Shown: positions 11,561 to 23,930 of the stretch, piece after piece | Numbering within the stretch: the first letter of the stretch is position 1 | Layout of the letters: every line of letters starts with the position of its first letter | Assembly: GCA_003427395.1 (NCBI GenBank) | Contig: BFEA01000611.1 | Coordinates: 493,739-557,738, forward strand | Direction of reading: 5' to 3' | DNA: 64,000 nucleotides | Source: Chara braunii | Taxonomy: Eukaryota; Streptophyta; Charophyceae; Charales; Characeae | The notes under the pieces: generated by a model | Seen by the model: only the letters and a program-made list of their open reading frames with translations | Told to the model about the DNA's origin: nothing | The model's database searches: none | Program-made: the position numbers and the translations under genes

Positions 11561-12780
11561 TTCTTTCTATTTTTCTTTTTACATTGCTTTTCAAATCTCT
11601 TAATAACTTTCTTCATATTCTTTAAGGGCAAATAAAATTATTTCCTCTTTATTTTAAATTTCTTCCTCATCCTGTGAACAAGCAAATTCTCATAATTCAT
11701 GGACAGTCACAACTACTGTGTTAATCTTTGCATAGCAGTTATTCTTATCTTATTTTTCTTTTTCCTCATGAATCATTTCATAGACAAAAACATCAGTGAT
11801 TTCAACCTTATTTTTTTTTTTCCACAAACTATTCTTGTAAGAGTTAGGTGTCTTGTAATCTTAATCATCTTCTTCATTCGGAAATTCATCGACATAAGTA
11901 GATTTTTCATTATCTATTCTCCACTAAATTCATATTAAGCCATCTACTTGATTTTTTTCAGTTGGAATATGTTTCAACTTAAAGTTATAGGTTTAGATAA
12001 AGCAAACTAAGTGAGGACCACGAAGATTGACAGGTCCTCTTGTCTAAAACTAACTGCACTGACATAGTGGTATTGGAAAACATTTTTGGAAACAATCTTG
12101 TTGAGGTTGGCCAATACTGACTCATTGATCGAAAATGAAGTGATAACACTTATGTATTAAGAAAGGGTACTATAATTGATGTGAATAATGAAAAGCTTAG
12201 GTCGAGATTGATAAAGGAAATGTTGATTATTATCTCACTAACTGAAAATCTTTGATGAGAGCGATGACTGACTGATACTGATTTGAAAATTGATTGAAAA
12301 TGATTGAAAAATGATAAACTCTTATTGTAGATCACTGATGATGTTTTAGATGATTGGAAACTGATGAGTAACTGGTCACTGATTGTTGATTACTTGAGAA
12401 GCGAAAACTAAGAAAAATTTTGAGTCACTAGATGATACTTGCGGATTAATTCAATGAAAAATATTTTTCGGAAAGAATGAAACTGAGATGAGTCACTTTC
12501 ATCTAAGCTTTGTCCGGACCAGCTCTGCTGTTTCCAGTGAATAATCAGTGTTGTGCAATTTTTTATTGCGATCATAAAAGTAGAAAACATACTCTATGTA
12601 TTTTTTTTCTCCGACTTTCTTGAGAACACGTTGTCTCAGAGTTAATTTATGAAACTCCATGTCCCCATCGGATTTCATGTCCCATCCTCCATACTTGTCT
12701 TTGTTGATCTTGCAACTCATTATTAGAATATCCTTATCTCTCATTACCTCTTCTCTACTATTAAATTCAAACCCTTACAA
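11561..12780 (-). other. Possible upstream polyprotein remnant, unresolved
   Basis: Sequence upstream of the integrase in the minus-strand sense should be RNase H and reverse transcriptase if the element was whole. Short open pieces exist (for example at 12,499-12,744) but I could not match them to any Gypsy motif. Confidence 0.25.
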
Positions 12781-15700
12781 GATGCAATGATATGGAGATG
12801 AACAACAACCTAATAGATCTCACGATTAAATGGGAACAGCGACTTACAAGCCCACGAAGTTCAAGTGTTCTACTTAGATTAATTGTTGGGAACTCATATC
12901 TTGTGTGTCTGTCACCGAGCTACAAGTATTTGATTGCAAAGAGTTTACAGCGGCTTTGTTATCTCAACATTTAATTTTGTTTCAATAGAGGGTGTAGGAC
13001 ACAACGAAGATGTCCTTACAGTACTTGTTTTTTGTTTTCATGCATCATCTGCAGTAAAATCGTCTTAGGTAGGTTACAACTAGTAAGTAAAGTTCAACAT
13101 CTTGAAAACCGGTTGATTTAGGAGTTAGTGTCAAGCCGCAGGTGACTTTTGCGGTGATTTTGTCTTTTGTCAAACGCTAGCAGTAAAATAATGACTTATT
13201 AAGGCTCGTTCGTTTACCGAGGTGCACCACAGACAATCAATTGTTAATTATTGATTGCACACACTATGCCATTAACAAATTATGACTAAAACTTTATCGC
13301 GCACAATCTGGTGTCGAAGTTTCACAGTGATTAACTTACCATTGAAACCTGCTAAGTCTCGCAATAGGAGGCTTGCTAAGAAGGGTTCATAACTGGCAAC
13401 CCCGCCATTGCTTGTAAACAACACTGCATGCCACTTATTACAACTGACGTTTGTATACAAGAATAAAACATCACTTGCTTCAACTCTTGTTCAAATACAG
13501 TATACTCTATAGCCTATAATAGTTCCCCTTCATACACTGCGTGGATTGTTGGTGGGTAACATCTCTCATATATAACATAGGATGTCGATAAAACCTATAT
13601 TTGCTCATATGCAGTGCAACGTGTTGGCGCTCGTTGTCCCCGTTAATGTATAGCTCTGAGTACAACAAATCATTGCTCACATGCACGTATGACTCAAAGT
13701 ACTTATGAGAGCTCACTCTGCTCATGTAACATGTCAAGTACAGTCAGCGAGCACCCTCATTCTTAAAGCATAAAAATATCATTAAATGACTCTATTAAAC
13801 CGTCTTGCTCTATCTTCAGCACCGACACAGCAAAACAATCGTCATTTTGTCAAATATATTTTTAACTGTACTTTGTTATATAACTGAAAATCACTCAATC
13901 ACAGTCCTCACTCATATATCGCATAGGGCACTATTGGTCATGGTCCATACTCATATACTTTGCATTGTGCAGGGTGTTGCTCAAGGGCTTCCTCGCTCAA
14001 ACACCTAAGAGGGTATCTCTCACGACAAACTTTCCTCATCTAGTGTCGAGAACCGTTTAAAGCACTTATATCCAGAATATAGCTTAACTTTTCTAACGTG
14101 ATGAACCTCTGGTTATTGCATCGCGGAGAACTGTCTAAACGTTGAATAAGGCATAATTGTAATTTACCAGACTTTTGAAGACAAATTTCATGATTTGCCA
14201 CCTATATCTTTATTTCACATTTTGAACAAACACAACCTTGAGCAAGGGAATCGTTAATCCCCATCAAGTAAGTGTTTCGTCAAAAGGTAAGCAATCGTTC
14301 TCAAAATAACTCTTCTTTTTTCCATCAAATCAGACAAAATTGTTAGAAGTCATAAATGAGTTCCCCATTGATATAATGCTTACACTGAAACGGAATAATC
14401 CTCTTAGATGAAGAAAAAAATAGCAATGATTTAACACGGTTTATACAAAGTAGACTACTAAACTTAAAGACCACTCTGTATCTAGAATACATCCTTTAAA
14501 GTAGTTATGTCCAATTAGTTATTAATTAGTCATTCGTCAGAAGAAATAATCAGCAAGAGAAGGGAATTGAGAGAGGATAAAATGGAAGTACTCAAAGCCT
14601 TATCTGTAAATCGAGCTTTAACCAGTCGTCTTTTGATTTTCAAGTAATGAACTTTCCTCCTCCCTTCTTTGCGTTTGCCACTTCTTAAAGTATTCGGCGT
14701 ATATCAACCTTGCATGCACAACATATCTTCAACAAATTTGATCACCACAATTGATGTGGCTTCTTGGTCGTTATGGTGTTAATTTGGGAGACGAGAACTT
14801 GCCTTGATAGCATGCTACACAACGATGAGTTGGTAACTTCAGTGGCTAACATAGACTAATTTTCTCCAAAATCTTGACCGTAGTAGTATCCTTCTAGCAT
14901 TATTACCCAAATAACGGTGCACTGATTAGGGTAATGACGACCTCGTAGAGTGAACTACAACTAGACAGTAATCCGACAAGTATCGGATATGTGGTCCTTT
15001 CGACTGACGATGTCTGTTACTATGAGCACTCACGTCCCTTGTAGGTAACTCTCAAAAGTCTCTCACCCATCACACAGGGTGCGAAGGCAGCATAGTTGAT
15101 ATCGTTAATCAACTCGACAGTAAGACCCTTAAGAAGGATCCCAAATGCACTAATTTGAGTTATACCCCTTTTCTCTAGTGATAGTGCACCATCTGTCTAT
15201 TTTTTGCCCGACTGGTTGAAATACCCTTCAATAACTATTCAAGAAAAAATGTATAAGGGAACGGTTTATTAAGCAAATTCTACTTGATCAATGGTGAGAA
15301 CGCTAGTCTGTTAATAGATGACGTCAACTTTAGTAAGTACACACTTATCTCTCGCGAGAGTTTTGTTAAGTTAAACTTCAAGCGTCAATGCTTGCAGCTA
15401 TCTGGTAAGACCCACAAGCAATGCTCTTATTGTGACACCAGATTGAAGTCGAGAAACAGAAGAAATAACAAATTGTTACCTGTCATACTGATAGCACCAG
15501 TAAGTTCATTCTCTCACTATGACCGGAACGAAACATAAAGCAACGGGTAACAAAGGTCGAAGAAGGAAAAAAGATGTCCTAAATCACTTAGAAGTTCTCA
15601 CACATCCAGCGAGTAACTTGCAAAGTCTGATTTCCTTTTCCCAAGTGCGCTACTACTAGTACTCGCTCCATGCACCCATATTCAACCTCACCGCCTTGGT

Positions 15701-15824
15701 GATAGAGGATAGCACAGATTATGCATGGGGTGGAGGCTTCTGACATTAACCACAATGTAAATGCTTGTTGTCGAGTGCATAGTCCCATAGGGGAGCCCCC
15801 CCGGACGCATCACGCATGATTTTG
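12781..15824. other. No recognised feature
   Basis: Three kilobases of AT-rich sequence with only short open frames of no recognisable family. No tandem repeat or obvious terminal repeat was seen. Confidence 0.4.
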
Positions 15825-16940
15825 CAAGACTTGTCGAGGAGAGTGGTTGGTGCTCTGGCCGAGTGCGCCGGCCCTACCTCTTGCGAGCCCTTGCGGCATG
15901 ATAGGGTCACGCGAGACACAACTTACCTCCATCCGCAAGAGCTGTCACCATCCCTTAGGTGGGTGTGTTCCTGCCGATTTACCGAACCACGTATGAATGA
16001 TTTCCGTATGCAATCGCAGAGGTGACCCAACCGAAGGCGTTTGTCGTTCACAGTAGCATAGGGGTACGTACGGTTAACGCCTGAATCGAGCCCGTGAGTG
16101 AATCATCGCCTAAGGTGCTGATCTTTCAAGCGCGATTTTTCAGAGGTCGACTAGGACGGTTAGTCTAACCACGTGATAGACTTCTCAACAAAGAGTCATG
16201 TCTACGTGCAAATCCCGCCTAGTCCGTTTTTCCGCTCGACCCATAACTATTGTCATGCTAGAGAGCGCAGACGTCGCGCGCGAGACTCCACATAAATGAT
16301 CATCATGGCGCGAGTTTTTGTCATATTGACTTTGCCATGTGTGAATACGCGAACTGTTGCGATGATAAAGTGCAATATAGTGCTCATAAACATGCAGTTT
16401 CTTTTGAATCATGGGATCTCATTCGACGTTCAGGTGTTGGCTGACGAGCGTGACCAATGGTCAGTCCTTCAGCGAGTGCAGAAGCCAACCGAGCATCCCG
16501 ATATCTATTGCACCCTGTTGTTTCCCAAAGTGGGTTATGGTAAAATGCCGCTGAGGGGAGAGGGAAAATTGAAGTGGTGGTGAGTTGTCTGGTACACCAC
16601 CAGCAACACTCTTACCTTTCTACACGAAACTTCTATCGTTTCAAAAAAAAAATAAAAAAAATAAAAAAAATTTGCGAGCGCCAACACGTAAATATTCATA
16701 GGATTTGGCCTATGCTATATACGTGTGCACGGTAACTACGAGAGCCGTGTGCAGAAATGGTTAATTTGTGCACTGTCCTTTTTTTTTAGTGCGCCGACAA
16801 ATAACTTATTATGCGTGAGACCTTAGGGGTAGCCTACGTGCAGAAATGCTTAAGAGGGGCACGTGTACAAAACAATCGTAACATTCAGTATACCACTCTT
16901 GAGAAGCTAGAATTCTAACCTTATGTCGTTTCCGGCTAAG

Positions 16941-17157
16941 GAAAAGTCTCAGGTAGACAGTTTCTATGGGGCGTAGGCCTCCCAAAGGGTAACGGAGGCG
17001 TGCAAAGGTTCCCTCAGGCTGGACGGNNNNNNNNNNNNNNNNNNNNNNNNNNNNNNNNNNNNNNNNNNNNNGAAAAGTCTCAGGTAGACAGTTTCTATGG
17101 GGCGTAGGCCTCCCAAAGGGTAACGGAGGCGTGCAAAGGTTCCCTCAGGCTGGACGG
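16941..17157. other. Assembly gap with duplicated flanks
   Basis: Forty-five Ns (17027-17071) are flanked by two exactly identical 86-bp segments (16941-17026 and 17072-17157). Copy C has no such duplication, so the most likely cause is a gap bounded by overlapping contig ends. Confidence 0.85.
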
Positions 17158-18289
17158 AAATCAGCCATTGAGTGTAAAGGCAAAAGGGAGCTTGACTACA
17201 AGACTGACTCGTCGAGCAGGGACGAAAGTCGGCCTTAGTGATCCACTCTCTCAGTCAGCAGTCATTGTGACGCTTCACTCATTACCTACAATCGCTCGAC
17301 CGTTCACTGGCTTCAGCATTGCGCACGACACTCAAGTATCAGAGATGAATTGTTATGAAGGACGTTTCCTTCACGATATTGAACGGTTGAAGGATAAGTC
17401 GTTAAGCCCTCACGGCGCCTCTATTTCTTAGGCAGAGCGTCATAATGGGCAGGGTGCGAATGCTCAACGCATATGAGAAACTCTTTTCCGCTGAGATGGA
17501 ACTTGGAATGTTATGGAAAAGGACCTCGAATTTCAGGTTCAAGACCAACGCCCGACCAATTCATTTAAATAGCAAAAACAAGCATGTACACGGTCGCGGG
17601 TATTGTGCAAATTATGCATGCTCACGTTCACATCGCCATAATAACGACATGAAAATAAAGTGGTTCAATCACTCAAACAAAGAGGTTGTGTGGCATTATA
17701 CGATCACTCTCACAAAAATATTGTAGTCTATCCTTCGACATTCGCGCAACATACAAATAACTATCAAGACTCAATTCAAAATCTTTCACACACACATATG
17801 CATACATGTGATCACACAAAGTTTTAAACAACGACGTCGCACAGACTACACAAGTCAACTTTACTATTTTTTGCGACTCATACCCCGCCTTATGCATGCA
17901 AGCCCCAACCATTTTTTACCATCCCACAACAACGGTACTCAGTTTTAAAAAATGGTCATTAAGAAATAAGTTCATGTGAAAATCCCAAGGAACATTAAAA
18001 AAAACTCGCAAGGACTAAAGTCTTAGGCTTGCATGCAAAAACATATAAGTTGTGTCGTAAATTGACCTGTTACCAAAAGATAAAAGGAGAATGATATTTT
18101 GTAAGATTAGGCCGAACGAATCAAACCTTCAATCAAATGTGTAGACCTGCATCACAATATAGACAAAAAAAATAATACGACGTTTTTAACTAAAAGGAGA
18201 ACATGTTATAGTCATAGTTTTACTCCTCTATTAACTTTTCCCTTATCTTCCTCTAATTGGGCCAACAAAGATTGCTTAAAATTTTGGCA

Positions 18290-18560
18290 GCATCTCCCCT
18301 TGACAGGGATTGTCAAATTTTCCCTCACAGAAAATAATATAAGTTTTCAAATTTTAAAAATTTCTGGCAGTGTTTCCCGTAGGAAAAATGTATTTCCAAA
18401 ATTTACATGAACCCCAAAACAATAACTCTTTCGGATTTATGAATATTTAGGCAGCACTTCCCGTAGGAAAAGTGTCAGAATTTGCATGAGCCCAAAAATA
18501 CCAACTCTTTCAAATATTTCAGCACCGCTTCCCGTAAGAAAAGGAGACTGTCAAAATTTA
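18290..18560. repeat. Hairpin array 1 of copy B
   Basis: Three to four units with the core TTCCCGTAGGAAAA are followed by a TTTGCATGAGCCC-like or TTACATGAACCC-like tail. The stem GCACTT with AAGTGT closes the CCCGTAGGAA loop near 18,453. Confidence 0.6.
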
Positions 18561-18624
18561 TACAAAGAAAAAAATGTGAAAGCAAAGTACAATTAGACTT
18601 GGAACGAACTTCTGATGCTCACTT

Positions 18625-18960
18625 GATAGTTAAACCTACGTAGCACCGTGTTCGCGTTCGCACGCGAACGCGAACAAGCGCCCCAAACCCTCCGAACACG
18701 AACATAAAAAATATTTAAAAAAAAAACAAAAGTTCTCAGAAAAATCTAAAAAACTATATGTTATGTAAAATAATAATACGAGCAACTTTTGTCTTGGAGT
18801 CATATTCAAATTTGTAACCAATCATGCATTAAAAATAAAAAACCAAAAAATATTTTTTTTTTTACGAAAAAAAAATTATGTTCGCCCGAACATGTTCGCT
18901 AGCTGTTCGAGCGAACATAAAAGCGCGCGAATACGTTCCCCGTGCTACGCAGGTTAGAAC
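18625..18960. mobile_element. MITE-like element related to the 3,480 element
   Basis: The ends are inverted: AACCTACGTAGCACCG on the left against AACCTGCGTAGCACGG read from the right, with GC-rich subterminal palindromes (GTTCGCGTTCGCACGCGAAC). The centre has CTATATGTTATGTAAAATAA, like the two other members. A clean 8-bp target duplication was not found. Confidence 0.6.
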
Positions 18961-19309
18961 TAAAGATAGTCTACACAATCCTTCTTTAAAGATGGTATCA
19001 TTAGTTAACATTAATCCTAACTTCTAGTAAGGTCAGTTTTATCTTATCTCAAGTTTCCCTCCCATCATTCATCGTACATGCCTATAGCTCCAACACTCAG
19101 CGAGCATCTAAAGCTACTAAGTTATTGGAAGAGTATCACAAAAGATAAACTAAAAACACATGCACACATGATCACAATAACATCTCTCACTAACCTGCAT
19201 GTTCCTTTTCAAATCACGTAATTTATTCCAGATTTACATTATTATTTTTTCACCCTTCCTTACATAAGGCATAAGATCAAACAACCGAACTTATAAGTTT
19301 AACTGATAT

Positions 19310-20310
19310 TTCCAAGTTATATGGCTAGGTCGCACCAACGTATGATGTCCTGGCCTGGTAAAATAAATATACATAAGACGTATGACTAAGTCACACCAAC
19401 TTATAGTGTAACTAACTTCTGCTTAAACAAATAGTATAAGGTGTTCGACAAGGTCACACCAACCTATGGTGAGGTCGGTCTGCCAAAACACTTCAACATA
19501 CACAAATAACTGGGCCGCCTCAATTTATAAGGAGGTTCAACCTTTGCCTAAACAAATGACAAGAGGCATATGACTAGACTAAACCGACTTATAGTGTTGC
19601 TAGTCAGTCAAAACAATGACATATAGCGTAGAACTAGACTACCCAACTCATGGGTAGTTCAACCTGGTTACACAAACAACATGCACATATGACTGAGCAT
19701 CCTCTAACTTATGAGTTCGTCCAACCTCCGAAACATAAGTATATTCAACAATTAAGTTAACAATTTATAGCTCTCTTCAAACGAATAATCAGGTCACTCC
19801 TACTTATGAAAATCCTGAACCAAACCTCAGTTAAGTTTAAAATAGTCAAGTTTGTATAATTTTTTTGCATCTTGTGTGATCATGGGCATAAGATCAAGCT
19901 ACCTTACTTATGGATGAGTCCAGTTTGTCCAAAGTTAACTCTCAATTTTATTACTCTAAATTTTTCATATTTGTCTCTTACTAGCTTATATGGCTAGATC
20001 TCTCAACTCATGGCGCCTAGTCTGCCAATGATATAATATATAAATAATTATATCAAATTTATTGCTCTATTCCCATTCATTCTTCACGACAAACTCTGTC
20101 TGTGTGACTAACCCCTGTCTGTGTCCCCCTAAAAAATAAACACAGAATAAGACAAACTCACTTAGAATGTGTTCAACTTTGTTCAATAAAAAAAAAAAAA
20201 AAAAAACTTTTAGTAACCAACGTATGGGTCTCATCCTCCATTAAGAAACCCCAAGAAAAATGTGCGACCAGACCGTCCAACTTATGGAGCGTTGCAACCT
20301 CTAAAAATCA
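19310..20310. repeat. Hairpin array 2 of copy B (ACTTATG loop)
   Basis: About ten units share the CCAACTTATGG-like loop. Examples are ACTACCCA-ACTCA-TGGGTAGT (about 19,638-19,658, perfect 8-bp stem), GACTAG paired with CTAGTC (about 19,571-19,604), and CACCA-ACCTA-TGGTG (near 19,457). They align in order with the array of copy A. Confidence 0.65.
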
Positions 20311-20889
20311 AGCAAACAACCCAGCATATAAAAAAGAAACATAGCACTGAGCCCTTGCACTTAACATGAGCCTTTGGTTGACCCGGTCAGACACAAGCAA
20401 AACCAACCTTCCTTTCAACTTCCCCCATTTATTTTGTCTGGTTTCACACAAATAATCCGAATCCTCACACATGCTTATTCAATTATCATTTCATATTAAG
20501 CCATGCGATCAAACAGATAGAGAGTAGTACAGTTTAAGGGAAGGGATCACAAACGTAAACGATTGTTATACTTGTGCGTTCCATGTCTCCAGAACCCAGT
20601 CTGGGCTCTGGCAGAGCTCCTGTAATCGTTGGGATGACCTCCCACAAGGTCTTCTTGCGGATTACAGGTTTTCAATCTCACCTGCTACCTTCCTCTCCCA
20701 AATCACAGACTAGACTGAGAGTAGGAAGGATAGAAGGAGGGGTTTCAGACCCTCACGATACGATAAAGGTTCAATCCAACTCGCGTGGCAGCTAATCGCA
20801 AAACTCAAACTAACAAACTGTTGATATTGCGATGGTATAGTAGTTCGGTCTTTTCTGCGCAGCGACCCAACAACAGAAAAATTCCCACG

Positions 20890-21400
20890 AGAAATGAAAG
20901 TTGAAAAAACATTCCATAAAAAAAAAAAACTTCATATTTATAAATTATCATTCCAATGTTCGTCCAATTCTAGAATTTCCAGTTTTATTTGATAAGTTCC
21001 CGTCTAAATATGAACTTTCCCTTCCAACTACATTTATTTGTTCAAGATGGAATGAAATTCTAGATGAGTTTATGAAATGTTTTAATTAAATTTTCATTCT
21101 ACTACAACAAATGTCTTCTAATTTAGATTGGATTAACCTATTTATGATTGAAAATCCTTACTTAGAATGACAGTCCAATTCAAAAAATTCATGAACTCAT
21201 CCAAACTTCCATTCCATCTCTACCATGCAGTCCAAATAAAAAGGGATAACGTATTCTTGGAATGAAAGTTTGCAAGTAAGATGAAAAATTTTAAAATTTG
21301 AATGACATTTTTTAAGATGGAATGAAAACTTAAAATTTAGATTGTAATTTTACTATAGAATGATTATTTAATTCTAGGAATTTTTTCCGTTGAAGTGAAA
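20890..21400. repeat. AT-rich fold-back insertion in the tail of copy B
   Basis: Weak inverted similarity between the two ends (AATTCTAGAATTTCC left; CTAGGAATTTTTTCC right), and AAGATGGAATGAAA facing TTCCATTCCATCT inside. It interrupts the collinearity of copy B with C. Limits are approximate. Confidence 0.35.
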
Positions 21401-22082
21401 AAAAAAAAGTTAGAACAACTTGATAGCGTCACAGTATCTCAACCAGTCAGCCAATAACACCACCCTAAAATAGCAACAACGATCTTGAAGAAAATGCAAC
21501 AATAGTGTCATGGAACATGCCCGTTTCAATAAAACACAATTCATGTTCAATTAAAACACATGTCGTGTTCCAAATGCATAGGAGGGTGTTCATAACGAAC
21601 AATGGTTGCGTTCAGTTAAAACACAGGTTGTGTCAGTCGAGACACATTTTGCCACAATAGCCCATAATAGAGGACGCCCGATAACAACAGTAGCACTTAG
21701 GTAAGCTCAACATCAAGCAGTTCCGGCTTCAGAATCGACCAACAACATTAATCAGCAGTCAACCGCTATGGAAGATCACCAGTCTAACCAACCAGTAATC
21801 TCAGACAAGGGTACCCGTAACTGCAATAGTCCAGAGTGGCCGGCGTTGCTCTATCATTTACGGGCCAATAACCTCAAAAAGTGGCAGTAATGTTGTCTGA
21901 GTTGAACATTGAGCACTAGCCTGTTGAATAATCAACAACAGTCCGGTGTCTGAGTAAACAGTACTCGACCTTCAGGAATAACCGCAAAGGTATCGGTCCT
22001 TACAATAACAGCGGGAGTGTCGAATGAAGACAAAGGTCCGATTGATTTGAGCAAACCGCCGCCACAACTCAAAGTTACAAGT

Positions 22083-23930
22083 AGAACCTTTGATCTGAGG
22101 TGAGATCAAGGGCCCAGTGTGGCCGCACCTTAGCCAGACACTTAGGGGGGCAGTTCCTTTCAAATGCCTCCTTTTTATTTGTTTTTTCCTTTAAGTCATC
22201 CATCTCATAATTTCACAAGATAACTGATAGTATGACATTTTCAAAGCACTTTTTCTTTTATTTTTTCGACTTTTTTTAAAAGAGTTGTGGCTATTCAAAG
22301 TTTGACGTACCCGACATATTTTCTAGTGGAGGTATGTCGTAAAAATGGTTGCACTTAACCATTTCTGCAAAATGGCCCTCTGAATTTCACTGACCTCACC
22401 TTGGTGGCTACACTCACACTTAGGCAGTGTGTACCCAAGGCCACTTGGTGGCCACGTTCGTGGCCGTTGGCCTTCCCCTCTCCCCTTTTTACTTCCTTTT
22501 TTTTTTTTCAAAAGGGGTTGGTCGTTCAAAATCTAACAGACGACCTCCTTAAGTCATTTCCGAGGGCCGAACTAGAGTCAAGCCTAACAAGTTTTTTTCC
22601 CCCCTCACACACCCATTCGCCTGTATCTCGCATAAATCAGGTCTCAGATTTATGCACTCCTTCTGTTTCTCATTTTAGGGAAGGGTTGACATCGAAGGAT
22701 AAAAAAACAACGTTAGTATGAATGCTTGGCTGTCACCGGTGAGCTCCAAGTCCTGCAACGTTAAAGGATCTTCAGGCCAAGACTGGTCATGTGTCTTCCA
22801 CTTGATCGTGGAAGCATACGTGTTTCTTCACTTCTTCCCTCACTTGTGTTTTTTTTAATTAAAACAACAAAAAGTTATCTAAACAAATCTATAAAAAATA
22901 TGTAAAAAGAAATTGAAAGGAAAATTCAAAATAAGAGGGGGGAAAAAAAAAAGCAAACTAACTTACCTGGAGCGCAGAATCTACTCGTGGAAACGGACGC
23001 TTCTGTTGTTACCCTTGGGGAATTCAAGTTAATGTCATTGTTGCAGTCCACTTGGTGGCAGCAAGGTTTCGTTTGTTTTTCCTTATTTTAAAAGTTTTTA
23101 AAGTATAACTATTGACATAAACCAACTGTCCTTGCTCTCAACACAACTTCCCCATTGGGGTAGTCGTGAACTTATGAAGTACAGGCTTGAGTTCAATTCT
23201 TGAGGGAATCAAACTCAAAAAAAAAAATACCTTTTCGATATTTATACGTGTCATCCTTGGCGCAAGGGTCATTTCAGTTCGCGTGGCAGATCTAAGTAAT
23301 CACAAGACCCAAATCGGTCGCACCTAACTGCCACAGACTTAGAAGCTGCTCCACCAAAAAGATTCAGCCCAACATTGTTCTAGCCTCCATCCCAAACCCA
23401 CTTTGTGTTAGGCTGACACGTTACTAATTGAGCTATGAAAAAAGTAGGAGCGTTTTTTTTTGTAAAACGTTTCTTATCTCAAAAGGTCGTCGTTCTCAAT
23501 AGGTTAAAATATTGGGCTTTTAGAACCTTGACACGGAATTAAACCCCGCACACATACACAAAGGATAAATAATTTAGGCGGCCTCGAAATCCTCGTGCAG
23601 TGGCCGTTAAACCAACGTGGTCATTCCTTTTAGCCTACTTCGACCTGAATCGCGCGACTGACATTGTATTAAGTAAAATGGGAGTTAAACTTAGTATTCC
23701 AATGGATGTACGTTTTTGTGACCTTGCGAAGGTCAGAATACAACCGGTCATATCGCTGATTACTTACGGCCTTTACTAATTAAGGTTCTGAAAGTTTTAG
23801 TCTTTCTATGATAGGTTTGTTTGAATAATTTTTTGGCAAACGTGTCATGAAGTCACTTAATTTAAGAAAAAATGTCAGACGGTGTCCGACATTAAAAACC
23901 TCGAATACCCATGTAGAACGACGTCCCCAT
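22083..23930 (-). repeat. Direct repeat E, copy 1 (LTR-like)
   Basis: It is similar along its length to 28,975-30,895. Shared anchors include TGAGGTGAGATCAA at the left end, CATCCTTGGCGCAAGG (23,252) and TTTTAGCCTA (23,627), then GACGGTGTCCGACATTAAAA (23,877) at the right end. Divergence is heavy. Seen on the minus strand the right end resembles a TGTC-type LTR start. It has no coding capacity. Confidence 0.6.
23375..23440 (-). other. tRNA(Val)-like segment in repeat E copy 1
   Basis: On the minus strand TAGCTCAATTAG (23424-23435) fits the RNA polymerase III A box and is followed by ACGTGTCAGCCTAACAC, resembling the anticodon arm of tRNA-Val(AAC). No clean B box or closed cloverleaf follows, so this is a possible tRNA-derived relic and not a tRNA gene. 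Confidence 0.3.

Larger units (their letters stand above)
15825..22080. repeat. Hairpin-array element, copy B
   Basis: It is collinear with A and C. Anchors are the ~300-bp block at 15,825-16,170 (GGTTAACGCCTGAATCGAGC), the segment at 17,330-17,570 matching copy C 33,770-34,010, CTCATACCCCGCCTTATGC (17,878), hairpin array 1, CAACACTCAGCGAGCATC (19,093), hairpin array 2, and the block at 20,575-20,740 (GGCAGAGCTCCTGTAATCG). It contains an assembly gap at 17,027, a MITE at 18,625 and an AT-rich insertion near 20,890-21,400. The right limit is approximate because a second repeat family begins at 22,083. Confidence 0.65.
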
